DNA of 64,000 nt from Leucaena leucocephala (Eukaryota; Streptophyta; Magnoliopsida; Fabales; Fabaceae): the NCBI GenBank assembly GCA_037074615.1, contig CM073524.1, forward strand, positions 19,545,406-19,609,405. The letters run 5' to 3'. How positions within the stretch are numbered: the first letter of the stretch is position 1; every line of letters begins with the position of its first letter. The translations under genes were made by a program, and so were the position numbers. This document shows, in pieces, positions 46,422 through 58,752 of the stretch. The notes beneath the pieces are model-generated. The model made no database searches, had not been told where the DNA came from, and saw only the letters and a list, made by a program, of their open reading frames with translations.

Positions 46422-46589
46422 CAATGATTTGTACAGTGGCAGCCTAGAAAACAAAATCCTAATTACATGTACACTTGAATTTCTAAACCAATACTACTTG
46501 ACTCTAGCTTGTCTAAATTATCTATAAAATAAAATTCATATTCCCACCACATATGAGCAGCATGTCTAGCAGCAACATCAAAGGGAAAA
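46422..46589 (-). mobile_element. A 5' LTR, second part
   Basis: After L the sequence again follows P and K (ACTTGACTCTAGCTTGTCTA, then CAGCAGCAACATC). It is interrupted at 46590 by LTR M. The rest of the LTR would lie beyond the G nest, outside the window. Confidence 0.75.
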
Positions 46590-47431
46590 TGAAACATCCT
46601 ACTTTTAACCTCTCAGAGTATGTATTCGGAAGCGTATTTGATTAGCGGAAGCATTATCTTAGCCCAAAAATTAAAATTTCAAAACTTACTTCTCGGGTAC
46701 TATTTATTAGCTAATTTTCAGATTGACACTCCAAATTTAAAAATTCATAAATAATTGTAGAAAAATCACATGGAGGTGATCCAAATTTGTACTTGAAGTT
46801 ATTTCATATCTCTTTAAGGGAAAAATATAAATCTGGACATTTACATTTCCAATCAATACAGTTAAATCGTGAATTTTACTATTCATATGGCAAATTCTGG
46901 AAATTCCAGATTCTATCTCTTAACTTTGGAAATTCATTTCTCTTGATATACATATCCAAATGAGACGTGTTTCCTATGAATTTAAAGGTCTAGATGTGTA
47001 CTACATGCTCATAAAATTTTGTGAATTAATTCTTTCATTTCGTAGGTCAAACTGAAGCCACAACAAAACTATTTTAGGGCCTACGTTTACCATTTCAGTT
47101 TCCTTTCTTTAATTCCTAATAATTGTTCCAGCATGCATAAACCATCTCTTTGGTCTCTCATACATTTATATACATCATGGTATTATGCCATAATTATTTT
47201 ATACATTTTTCTTTACATATAATGGCATATTACATAACATTATATAAGAAGGATGACATACATGACATGCCATTATTTGTCTATTATGGTTGGTTATGGG
47301 AAGGTGAGATTCTAGGGAATCTCAGTAGCAAACGGTACCACTCAATGCATAAAAGATGAATGCAAGAGCATGACATATTTCATTTACCTTTCTTTAGCTT
47401 CCATTTGCATACTATCATGCTCCATGCCTAT
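46590..47431 (-). mobile_element. M: minus LTR piece, cut by G
   Basis: The plus strand starts TGAAACATCCTACTTTTAAC, an LTR terminus, and carries the hairpin GAGATTC-TAGG-GAATCTC (47306-47323). It is interrupted by G at 47432. The remainder is not in the window. The flanking five bases on the left are GAAAA. Confidence 0.75.
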
Positions 47432-48856
47432 TGTAATATCCTAATTTTTAGGCCCAGAGACTCAGAAAGTAGCCTAAAATAGATAGACTACTAGACCCCT
47501 TTGAGCAGAAATCCCAGAAACATACAAAGGGTTTTTAGGGACTAAACTGCAAATAAGTGAAAGTACAGGGACCTATATATAAATAGTGAAAGTCCCTAGG
47601 GGCATAATGGTCATTTTAGAAAAGAAAGGGACTAAAGTGAAAAGTTTAAAAGTTCCATGATAAGAAATAAAAGTAGACACAAGTTGTAGGCCATTAAGTG
47701 TAATTATAAAAAGTTAAGGGATTTAATTAAAAAGAGGAAAAGTTTCCAGGGGCAAAATGGTAATTATAGAAAGTTGAGCCAGAAGTAGCTTAGAACTGCC
47801 CGGAAGCATTTTAGTCCCAAATTTCATCAGTAGATAGAGAAAGTTGTGCTGGTTAATCTAGCTTAATACAGGAGTTTTATTAGAGTTTTAGATAGCTGAA
47901 ATTTATCTGATAGTCTGAAAGTTATCTGAAATTTTTATCAGATCTTCTGGACCTTAGATATAAGTGAAAAGTTACAGGAAGATGCGTCCTATCAAGATAG
48001 AGGTAAGGGAACTGACAGAATCCCGAAAGGAGCTCTGTAGAAAAAGTTATTCACTTTTTAGTGAACTTAGACGGGAGTTCGTGAACCCCTGATATCCAAT
48101 TGAGAAATTAATCGGTAAGCAAACTAGGACTGAATGAGCCCATATGATGTCACACAAAGGCCCATAATGACACCAAGGGAGGCCCAGGCCCATGATATCA
48201 GTTCATCAGGTAAAAGGGGCCAGTATCCGGAAAAGGTGCAAAATGACAAAAATACCCCTATGTTTTAAAATAGTTAAAGAATGAGTAAGGGTATTTTGGT
48301 CATTTGACTAAGGTTGGACAGTCAAGAAAGGTTATCTGGATAGTTGACCAGGGTCAGTGAATACTCTGGTAAGGTGTGAAAAGATAGTAATGCCCCTGGA
48401 CTCATTAAAGTAAATAAAGAGGTACCAAGGGCATTTTGGTGATTTGTCAAGGGATGTTCCTTGGGAATTGAGACATCAGAGAGCTTGAGTATGATCAGAG
48501 ACCCAAGATGACATTCCCAGAGTCCAAAAATGTAGCCCAAGAATTATGTGGGTTAAAGTGGCATTAAAGTAATATTTTAGTGAGTTTTCAATAAAGTTGA
48601 GTTACCCGGTTGAAGTGATAACCAGGGAATTGATCAGATAAAGTTCTGGACTTATCTAGAAGCCATGAGGTGGCATGAAAGGTACCCATAAGGTGCCACA
48701 TGGAATGAGCATAGAGGAAGAGGAAAAAGCTAAGGACACGTGGCACGATCTCAGCCGTTCATTCCGGGATAAGACTCTGGAATTCTCTAGAAGCTCTGAG
48801 TCAACTGAGAGGTGTCCCAAGGGCCCCACCATTGTGCCACCTAAGCATATGAGGTA
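47432..48856 (+). mobile_element. G 5' LTR, first part
   Basis: It starts TGTAATATCCTAATTTTTAG and matches G's 3' LTR (58753-60115). Left flank is CCTAT (47427-47431). It is broken at about 48856 by LTR K. No gene is seen in it. Confidence 0.88.
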
Positions 48857-51735
48857 TGTCATATCCTTAATTGCATCCTTACATATACTCATTTGAAAGT
48901 ATCTTATACCAATTGAACATCATTTTAGCTTAAAAACATCATTTTCCAAGAATTAGGTCATCGGGTACTTTTCATAGTACTGTTCATTTGGTAAATCCAG
49001 ATTACATCATGAATTTGAAAATTCATAATTAAATATAGAAAAATCAAAATAATGTGGTTCCAATTTATAATGAAATATATTTCATTTAAATTTTATGGAA
49101 AAATATGAAACCAAGGTTTCCTTGTCCAAATGAAATCAGTTTATTCGTTGAAAAATACTATTCATTTGGTAAGTCTGGAAATTCTAGTTTCTATGCCTTA
49201 TTTTCAAAAATTCATTGCTCTTTGTATACTTATCCGAATGAGGCGTGTTACATATGGATTTAAATCTCCATATGTCTCTTTAAGATCATGAAATTTCGTG
49301 GAAAAATTCGATTGTTTACTATTTGAAATTCGCGCATGAACCTCACTGCCTCTTTGTACTCGTTTATCTTGATCCAGATTTTATTGTCAACTTTGAAAAA
49401 TCATAACAATTTGAATATTTAATCAATTGTGGCATTCTTGGTGTCCATTTAAATCTATAAATCTTAACTATATTCATACCAAATTTCATGTGAAAATACG
49501 TTGGATAGACTATATAAACTATCATCGGAAGTGTACTGCCTCAGACTGAATTCTTAGAAACATACATCAAGAGCATCAAAATATCATCTTCTCAAGTTAA
49601 GTGATCAACTTTAAGTCATATACAAATTAATCATCCACATTCAACCTTTGCCTTGAGAAGGTCCAACACCTAGAGCATGGTTATATATATGGAAAGAATG
49701 AGATTTCATGGAAATCTCAATAGCAAGTCATACAAACTATAATAACATGCATACTTGATTAAATGCTTAGCATGTTATAATGTCATGGGAGCTACTTCAT
49801 GAACATACATAAGCAACCTCTAACATGCATATTGTCATGACATTCATTGCAAGGAGTTGCAACCATTCATACTTCATCATCATCATCTTAAAATCATCTC
49901 AAGCTCAACCAAGAATCATACATAACAAGCAAGCATACAATTAAACAAGCATAAGATTATAGTTAAGTATCATTGCTACCTCTTAGATGTCCTTGTTAAT
50001 TCCTTCTTGGAGCAATATTCCCTTCTCACAAATGTCAAAATCTAGCCATTACAAAGTAACATCAAGTTACAATTCACTTCCAACACAATTCCAAGACTAG
50101 GTTCTCACTAAGTCCCATTCTTTCTTTAATTTATGACCTATGCTTCCATCTTTCTAAAATAAATTCCCATGGTTCACTTCCACATAATTTTTCATGTAGA
50201 ATTAAAATATGCATTCAGATTCTCCAAAATCCAATTGAATCTTAAGTGACTGCACATAACCAAAAAGCTACACTTATTTTCCAAAAATTCTCATTTTGAT
50301 TCCAATGCTTCCAATACTTGTTTCTCTACTATAACCCCACCCAATTTTCCATTTTAAACTCATTGGAAGCATCAAAATCATGAAATTCCAACATATGAAC
50401 GTGATTCGTACAGTACTAGAATAGAACACAATCTTCCATTCATATGCATACTTTGATTTCCAAGCTATTACCACTTGATTCTAGCTTGTTTAAGCTTGTC
50501 TAAACTATCCATAACATAAAACTCATATTCCTTTCACATCCAAACAGAATATCCAGCAGCACCCTAAAGAGAAATATGCCCCAAAAACCCCTTAAAACCA
50601 AGAGCAAACTTACTAGAACAAAGGCTAGGATCAAGGGGACTAACTACCTTACAAGTTCTTCCAAGGTGCTTGCTTCTTTCTAGCTTGAATGGAAATTTTC
50701 CAAGAGTTTCCCCAAGGTTGCCAATCATGCCGAAATGAATCTGATTTGAGGGGGTATTTATAGGTAAACTTGGGTGAAAATGAAAGGCCAAGATCATTTT
50801 GTGTACTATTTGATCTAATGGCTTAGATTTAATCTTGGATTTTCTTATCTTTAATAATTATGACATCACCTTCATGACATCATCAAAGGGGACACCTCAT
50901 AAGTCACATGGTGAAATTTCAAGGGAGAAGAACTCTCTGAAAAAATTCCAGTCCAGTCCAGTACCGGCTCGGTCCGATTCCCCGAAAACCAGACTATTTT
51001 CTGAATCTAATTTTTCTAAGGTTCCATAATATGTGTTCTAACCTTAAATCTAATATCTGGATTCTTTCTGCCATTGAAATTCTTATACTAGGTCTAAACT
51101 TAATTACAGATCCCTTGGAAAATGACCAAAATACCCTTGGGGCCCTTTCTTGCACTACATTAACCCTAAGGGCATAATCGTCATTTCACACCTCTTTGTA
51201 CCTTGTCAGGGCATATACCGACTTTGACTAACCCTTCCTGTACCTGCCTTGGCATTTTGACCTGTCCAAAATGACCAAAATACCCTTCATTCATCTATTG
51301 CTCCTGGGCATTTTCGTAATTTTGTACTTTTCCATCTAATTTCTGAACACTGGCCCTTTTCTCCTATGAACTGATATCATGGGCCTAGCCTCAGTTGGTG
51401 TCATTTTGGGCCTCTGAGTGACGCCAACAGGGCTCATTCAGTCCCAGTTTACTTACCGATTAATTTCTCAATTGGATATGGGTGTCCACAAACTCCCGTC
51501 TAAATTCACTAAAAAGTGAATAACTTTTTCTACAGAACTCTTTTCGAAATTCTGTCAGTTCCCTGACTCCTGGCTTCACAGGACTCACATTCTTTTAACT
51601 TTTCACTCATATCTGAGGTCCAGGAGATCTGATAAAAATTTCAGATTACTTTTAGACTATTAGATAAATTTTAGCTATCTAAACTCTAATAAAATTTCTG
51701 TATTAAGCTAAATTAACTGGCATCATTTTCTCTAC
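48857..51735 (-). mobile_element. K: minus LTR inside G's 5' LTR, truncated
   Basis: The plus strand starts TGTCATATCCTTAATTGC and follows P and B LTRs: hairpin 49700-49718, TATA box 50755-50763 (minus). It stops inside the LTR near 51735 (CATCATTTTCTCTACCC), where G's LTR resumes. About 150 bases of G's LTR, including its TATA box, are missing at this join, compared with 60115-60262. Confidence 0.82.
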
Positions 51736-52492
51736 CCTTCACCCCTCACTTCATTCCACACCCACGGCAAGCAAGAAAGAAAGGAGAGAAAAGAAGAGAA
51801 AGAGAGAAAGAAAGGAAGAGAAAGAAGTAGTTCTGGCTGAGCTAGGAGCAATCCAAGGAGCTTAGGGACTCGGCAAGGTTAGGAATAAAGTAAGTTCTTC
51901 TAGTCCCTTCTCTAATAAATTAGAGGATTGTTCTTATAAATTAGATAGTTAGAATAAGAGAAATATCTCTCTCTATAAGGTTAACCGTGGATAGAAAGAA
52001 AGTTAGGGGATGGTCAGAATAGAGGTATTGCCTCAAGATAAGCTTGAGTTAAGTGGAGTTATGCTGGATAGAATAATAATAAGAATATTATTATGCTATG
52101 TATAGGATTTGACCTCTATAAAGAAGGTATCTCAGAGCAAAGGCTAAGAAATAAAGGAAAGGCTGCATGCTAGGTAGTGAACTTACCCATCTTATATGCT
52201 TGATGTATATGCTTGTGTGTTAATATGATTTTGATATGTGATGATGATATATGCTCTGCCTTTATGAGTTTATGGTTGTGCATAGTAGTGATAGGCATGG
52301 AGCATGATAGTATGCAAATAGAAGCTAAAGGAAGATAAAGGAAACACTTGTCATGCACTTGCATTCATCTTGTATACATTAAATGGTACCGTTTGCTACT
52401 GAGATTTCTCCCGAACTCTCACCCCTACCTTTTCCAAACATAAAAGGGTACTAGTTTGGAGAAGATAAAGTTAGAAAAGTGAGAATGTGACA
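51736..52492 (+). mobile_element. G 5' LTR, second part
   Basis: It matches 60263-60965 (TCACTTCATTCCACACCCAC, a GA-rich tract, then GGTACCGTTTGCTACTGAG) and ends GAATGTGACA at 52492, next to the primer site. The hairpin at 52401-52420 is partly decayed. Confidence 0.88.
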
Positions 52493-52862
52493 TTTTGGTA
52501 TCAGAGCAAAAGGTTTTGGTATAGAGCAAAGGGTTCTAGCTCAGAGCATAAGATTCTGGCACAGAACAGAAGGTTCTGGCTTAGTGATGCTCTGGTTTAG
52601 TTAAACTGACCCCTTAAACAAGTTAAAAGTTTGAACAATTCTCTCCCTAGAGTACGATATAGGGATGGTGTTCACTGCTTAGAGAAAGATTCAAATAGGA
52701 GATAGTGACACCCAGATAAAGAAAACTATACCCCGAGCTTTACAGTCTTACGAAGGATATGGTTACGATAGACTAGTCTTAGTCAGCCGTTACAGCCGAG
52801 GTCTCGTGTTTCTTAGCACGATGTGGCTAGACTAAGTAGGATAACATCTGGGAAGTAGTTTC
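52493..52862 (+). mobile_element. G leader, primer site and PBS-like tandem repeats
   Basis: The primer site TGGTATCAGAGC is at 52496-52507. Four more units of about 20 bases follow directly: TTTTGGTATAGAGCAAAGGG, TTCTAGCTCAGAGCATAAGA, TTCTGGCACAGAACAGAAGG and TTCTGGCTTAGTGATGC. The rest, to 52862, has no coding frame. It continues at 55802 after solo LTR H. Confidence 0.85.
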
Positions 52863-55796
52863 TGTCATATCCTAATTTTCCCTATCTGTGTAAGACTGAT
52901 AGAGGAAAGAGGTTTGGAAAGGATTATGATGATGAAATGAGAGGAAAAGTGATGAATAGACAAAGGAATAAAGAAGAGGGACTAAAATGAAAAGTCTAAA
53001 AGTTCTATGGTATGGAATGTAAAGTAAACAAAAGTTGAGGGCCTAAAGTATAATTATGAAAAGTCCAAAGGCAAAATGGTAAATATGAAAAGTTGAGCCG
53101 GAAAAGGCCAAAAAATACCCAAAATCAGTTTAGTCCTAAATTTTTCCAATAGATAGAGAAAATTAATCTGATTAGTTTAATGCAACATAGAATTTTGATT
53201 TGAGGTCCCGATTAATTGATAAATTTTTTTGAACATTGAGGAATTAGTACAGTATTTTATGGACCTCAGAATTGGTTGAAATTTGGTAGTAAATTCTTAT
53301 AAATAATAGGATTTATGAAACTGACAGAGGTCAAAAAGGAGTCCTGTAGAATTTAAGGTGAAATTAAACATAGATAAAGGGTTTTGAGAAAACGTAAGGA
53401 ATTTTTATCAGGACTTCTGGGTTTCAGAAAATTATGAGACTCTATAAAGAATTTATTTTATATTAGAATGAATTTATAAAAATGTTAGAACCATTAAAAG
53501 AGGTGTTTAGCATTTATTCCAAGATCAGGATAATTTTAAGGATATCGGTATAAGGGAAGTACATTGGGATTTATGCCAATTAGCTATTAGACCTAAAAGA
53601 GGCTTAAGATTTCGTCCTAGGGCAGCCCAATAAGTCCCAAAAGTTGTCTTGGAACCCAAGTCCAATAAAGAATAATTTATGGATTTTTGAAAAAGAAAAA
53701 AAATGGATAAAGTAGAATTAGGGTTTTACACATGGTGGGTCCCATAAGCTTTACACTTGGCATCAAGAAGAAGAAAGGAAGGTTATCACATGTGCTAAAT
53801 GCAATAAAATAATATAAGAATTAACCTAATGATGATTAAGGTTAATTAATCCAAAAACTAACCAATCAAATTCAAGATTAAGCTATTGTAATAATTAGGA
53901 AAAGTGAGGATATTATGGACCCAAGGTGCCAAAGTTTTGGCTATAAATACCCCACCTTGTCTTCATAATTTCGTGCACCTAGAGTACCCTTGGGGAAACC
54001 ATGCCAAAATGAAGAAAGAACTCAATAAGATCAAGGAGAAGCCACCCAAAGCAAGTACCTAAGGTAAGCAATCCTTCTTAGTTTATTTATATGTGTTTTG
54101 GAAGGGTAAAACCTAGGTTTTAGTGGTTGGAAATTCCATTAAACCTAGAGTATACTTGCTGTCCAAATCTTAAGTTAAAGGAGGAAGAAGGAGATAAAGG
54201 TAGAACTATGTGATTAAGGCTTAGATAAGTTGGTTTAGATAATTGGTTATTGAATCAAGTTGATATTCTTGACTTTGCCATGAAAGAGACCTTTTAGTCT
54301 GCACTGTTTATGATAGAAGAAGAATGGATTTTAATGATCTAATGCTTCTATTGAATTTATATGATGATTTTGTGTAGGATTAGATGGGTTTTGAACCTTG
54401 GAAGCATTAGAATTAAAGTTGTAATTGTTGAAAATCTTCTCTATTACTGTTCACACACATGAATAGTGATTGGATTTTCATGATTTTGATGCTTCCAATG
54501 GTTTTAAAATGAAAAGTTGTGTGGGATAAAGTAGAGAAACAAGTATGGGAAGCATTGGAATCCAAACGAGAATTTTTGGAAAAATTATGCATATTTTTCA
54601 AATCTATCCAGAACAGTGCATGGGAGCTGGAATTTCATGATTCTAAGCTCATAAATGAATTCACAAGGTGAAATTGTATAGGGTAAAGTCAAGACATCAA
54701 TTGATTCAAATGCCAAGTGAATTAGTAAAGATTAAGGAAAGTTAATGTAGTTAAGTAAGCTCAATGTTCAAGAGAAGTTAGATTGCAATGGATGGATGAT
54801 TATGTGATGTTAAGATTTGATTGTAGACTCAAAAGAGGCAGCCGCACATCAAAGAAAAGTAAGAAGGAAGAAGCAAAGTTAAAGTGAAAGGAAGTAAAGC
54901 AATAAGGTAGTAAACTTACCCTAAACTTGTATGTATTGAATGTTATGCTTGATTGTGCTATGGCTTTGTTAAATTATGTGCATATGTGTAGATGATTGAA
55001 GCTCTGTTTCTATGATTACTTTGGCCAATTATATTTCATATGATACATTGAAGCATGCACATGACACTATGTTAACACTTTCACAAGCAAGCACAAGTAT
55101 GTACATTAATGCATGCATTGCTTAGTACCGTTTGCTATTGAGATTTTCCCAGAAATCTCACCCCATCCATGTAATCCCAATCCCAATAGGTTTATGAATG
55201 ATGAAAGAGGATGAAGAAGCATGAAGAGGAGTTAGGGATTGGTTAATGTAAATGTTATATGATGTTATGTGAAGAATTGTTATATGTAATGTGGCTACAT
55301 GACCAATATGAGCAATGATGGTCATGATATAATGGAAAATAGTAAATAATGGAATAAATATATAAAATTTTACAGACATTAAGTTAACATGTCAAGCTTC
55401 ATTTTGACACCAAGAACGCCTTATATTGATGTCTATACAAAGAGAACAAATTTTTCAAAATCAAGGACCAGAATCTATTTTCAGAATTTTTGACTAAATG
55501 AACAGTAATATTTAACAATTAAACTGTATTAATTGGCTAAGCATTTGGTCAGGAACTTATTTTTTCATTAAATTTAAAGATGTTAGCTTCGAGTAAAATT
55601 TTGAACTACTTCATTTTGATTTTTCTAGAATTAATTATGATTTTTTGAAGTTTGTCACCTAATCTGGAATACCATATGAACAGTAACTCGCCAAGAGTAA
55701 AAATTCCAGATTTAGCTAATGGACTTCAAGGGTCATGTAAGTGGTTCTAAATGCTACCGAATGGTCCCTAAGACGTACAAAAGTAAGAATGTTACA
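52863..55796 (+). mobile_element. H: solo LTR, plus, 2934 bp, inside G
   Basis: It starts TGTCATATCCTAATTTTCCC and ends AAGAATGTTACA. Perfect GTTTC duplications are at 52858-52862 and 55797-55801. TATA box 53941-53949, hairpin 55140-55159. It belongs to the R/E/N type. G's internal sequence continues on both sides, so it is a solo LTR. Confidence 0.93.
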
Positions 55797-55912
55797 GTTT
55801 CCTCTATTGATAGAGATAGAAGCTGACAAGTTAAAGTTGAAGAAGGCTGCAAGAGTAGCTTGAGGTATCATTATTTGACCTAACGCTATAGAGAGGATGA
55901 TGGGATGTCCAA

Positions 55913-56155
55913 GTCGCGATGACAAAGTGAGTAGGTTGTGACTAGTAGTCACAGAGAACTGAGGTTGCTGCGAGTCAAGTCAGGTCGTGACAGTGTACAC
56001 AAAGGAGTCTAGGTTACGACTATATAAGAGTTAGGTTACAACTAAAGGACATAGAGATGTCAGGTCGCGACAAGTAGAGTGTGATGGTCGCGTCTAAAAG
56101 TCACAGAGAATGTGAGGTGCGACTAGCCAATACTCAGGTTGTGACCAAGATGTAC
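55913..56155 (+). repeat. GGTCGCGAC-type degenerate tandem array in G
   Basis: About nine variants of AGGTCGCGACTAG, such as AAGTCGCGATGAC, AGGTTGTGACTAG, AGGTCGTGACAG, AGGTCGCGACAAG and AGGTTGTGACCAAG, occur every 20-45 bases. Several are followed by CACAGAGAA. GTCGCGAC is a perfect palindrome with two CpG sites in an AT-rich setting; many copies show C-to-T type decay. Confidence 0.75.
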
Positions 56156-57659
56156 AGAAACCTAATGATGAGAATGAAGGTACCAACCTCGTTGAAGTCC
56201 ATCGGCTAGAGGATTGGTATAGCACATGATCAAGCTAGACAGTATAAAGTACTGAGATACGAAAGATCAATTTAAGATGATGTTTAAAAGTAGATCCTCC
56301 ATGTGATAACTAGGAGTAGATCTACATTACAAAGATTTTATTCAGGTGGTCTGAATAGAAGACCTAAAAGTTAGAATGAGATTTATCTAGGAATGATCCT
56401 AGCACATGGCCTAAGGCTAGAGACGTGATGGTTAATAGATAAAGAACTAATATTCCCTAAGAAGAGGGATTCCATCACAGAGAAGTAGTAGACCTAGGGT
56501 AGAGTACCCTAGAGAACAGAAGTGATAGTAAGAGATGATGAATGAGATCCATGCGACTCAAGTTCGCTAGGATCAAGAGAAAGACTAATAAGGAACCACA
56601 GTTTGGTCAAGAACAGACTGGGACTGATAGATAGATAGAAGAAGTTAAGTGATGGTAGAGAGGTAGCCACAGTTTAAAAGATAAAGTTACTCCCCTATTC
56701 CTTATATAAGATAGAGTAATGAAGGGTTGAGTATATACCCTGGTAAAAGGGTAGCGTGGCAGCCTAAGTGAGATAGATAGATGCTTCAGGTTCTTGAATG
56801 AATGGTAAGGATATGACAGATAATGTGATAAAGGAAATAATTAGTTTATTGTAATATGCAATAGATGGTTAAGCAAATTATGATGATAATATGGCTTATG
56901 TTGCCATAAGTTATGATGAATAGTTGCATCTCATTGCAGTTGTCATGTGATGACAAGCATGTTAGAGTATGCTATGATGAATGGATACTCCCCTTTTGCA
57001 GTACATGCAGGGTAGAGTATATATGAGATGAGGAAGTTATGAGAAAATTATGTTGCTCCCATACCATATGACATGCAATAAGGAATGTATTGAGGATGAC
57101 ACACAGTCTCAATAAGTGGGACATCAGTTACAGTATGATTGGGGTCACTCAGGTATTTCTACAGACTTGTGAATGCAGTACTCAGGGCCATTTCTATTGA
57201 AAGGAATGGTAGACAAAAAGAGCAGCAAATAACAGTAAAGAGATTTTTTTCAGATCACTCTTTAGATAAGAGTTAGATCTGAAATAGATGGCTCTTAGAT
57301 AAAGCTAGATTCAGATGAGTATAGATCACTCTTTAGATAAGAGTTGGATCTGATACAGATTGTTTGCAGTTAAAGCATAGTTTAAATGGCTCGCAGTTAG
57401 AGCACAGATTAAAATGAGAAGTTATAATGAGGCCATAGCACCAGAATGCAATGGCAGGTGGTTAGACCATAGCCAATGGTAAACCACAATAAAGTAAGAA
57501 AGATGAGAAGGAACTCCTGAGTAAGAGAGAAAATAAGTAAAGTCTTGGTAAATAATATGGGCTACTGAATATATTTTTAAAATTTTTATTGGGTTATCAA
57601 CAAGTGGAAGCAATTAACCTTATAACTTAGTATGTTGGTTTAAGATCTTCGAGAGATAA

Positions 57660-57830
57660 TGATACAGTATAACAGAATCACAGTTAAATTCTAGAGGGTC
57701 ACAGTTAGATCCTAGTATGGCTCAAGGGTCAAAGTTAGATCCTAACAGCTTCAGAGTCACAGTTAGATTTTGAAGAGGCTAACGGTTAATCGCAGTTAGA
57801 TCCCGAGGTCGCAGTTAGACCTAGCCTAAG
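57660..57830 (+). repeat. CACAGTTAGATCCT tandem repeats in G
   Basis: At least six variants of GGTCACAGTTAGATCCTA occur in irregular 20-40 base spacing. E carries the same family reversed at about 9895-10050 (ACTGTGACCCTCGGGATCTA and others), so the array predates the split of E and G. Confidence 0.72.
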
Positions 57831-58530
57831 GAAAGTAATGAGCCATGAAGATATGAGTACAATGTAGTATCTCTGTGAGAAGTTGAATGCCAAAGACAAA
57901 GTTAAGGTAAGGAAGCTTCACTAGTTGATAAACTTATCTAGAAAAATTATTTATAATGATTTCCTCAGATAGCCTCTATTATTTATAGACTGAACTTAGA
58001 TTTTCCTTAAACGAAGATGGAGTCCAAGTTTAAATCTGAGTGCTGATATTCAAAGGCCAGAAAGACGTATGCCTGAGAAACAGAGAAGAGAACCTCATAT
58101 GTTATAAGAACAGAAAAGTATGAGATCCTCCAGATGAGGATAAAGAGATTAAAAGGCCAGAAAGACCTAGAGAAGAGGGTCTAAGGCAAAGCAAAGAGAG
58201 AACGCAGTTCTATGAGAAAGAGATTGCTAGGGCCTAGAGCTATACAAAGAGTGACCTATCCCTAACCCAGTAGCACGAAAGGTGCTAAGGTAAAAGTATC
58301 CTAATGATAGGTAAGCCCTGAGAAGGGATAAGAAAGAGTGCAAATGGCACAAAGGTTTTGCATAAATGCATAAAGTTATGTAAGAGGATGAGAAAAGTTA
58401 TGAAAAGCAAGAAGATAAAACCCCTTATGTTAGAATCATAATTTGAAATTATGATTTTGTATCAGGAGAAAGAAAAGTGAAAAGAACAGTATTTCTCCTG
58501 AGAGATTAATAAAGTTTAAGAGGAATGATG

Positions 58531-58637
58531 TAGACCCCAGAATTACATCAAAATTCTGAAGGGTAAGATATGAAAGAAATGGACACTACTCATAAGTCAG
58601 TATAGTGAGCTGTCTATAAGTATGAGTAGATGGATAC
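58531..58637 (+). pseudogene. Integrase-derived relic in G
   Basis: The plus strand GACCCCAGAATTACATC, TTCTGAAGGG, GAAAGAAATGGACACTACTC and TAGATGGATA follow, in order, the integrase codons for DPRFTS, FWRV, KEMDTTL and the DG region in A (about 1975-2080, minus). Frames are lost, so it is a relic, about 100 bases upstream of the purine tract. Confidence 0.75.
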
Positions 58638-58713
58638 CCCAAGCTTTAGTCATAAAACAGGAAAGGATATAAAGAGGAGGTATATCCAAAATAATTTGGC
58701 TAAGGTATTGATT

Positions 58714-58752
58714 AAATTTCGAGGACGAAATTTATTTTAAGGGGAGTAGAAA
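58714..58752 (+). promoter_or_regulatory. G polypurine tract and inverted repeat
   Basis: AAATTTCGAGGACGAAATTT (58714-58733) is followed by AAGGGGAGTAGAAA (58739-58752) directly before the LTR start TGTACTATCCC. Confidence 0.92.

Larger units (their letters stand above)
55802..58752 (+). mobile_element. G internal region, non-coding
   Basis: About 2.95 kb without any gag or pol frame. From left to right it holds the GGTCGCGAC-type repeats (55913-56155), a block shared with C (56370-56600), repeats of GATCACTCTTTAGATAAGAG (about 57254 and 57326), repeats of TCACAGTTAGATCCT (57660-57830, shared with E), the integrase relic (58531-58637) and the purine tract. It marks G as a non-autonomous element of the C/E lineage. 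Confidence 0.85.
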
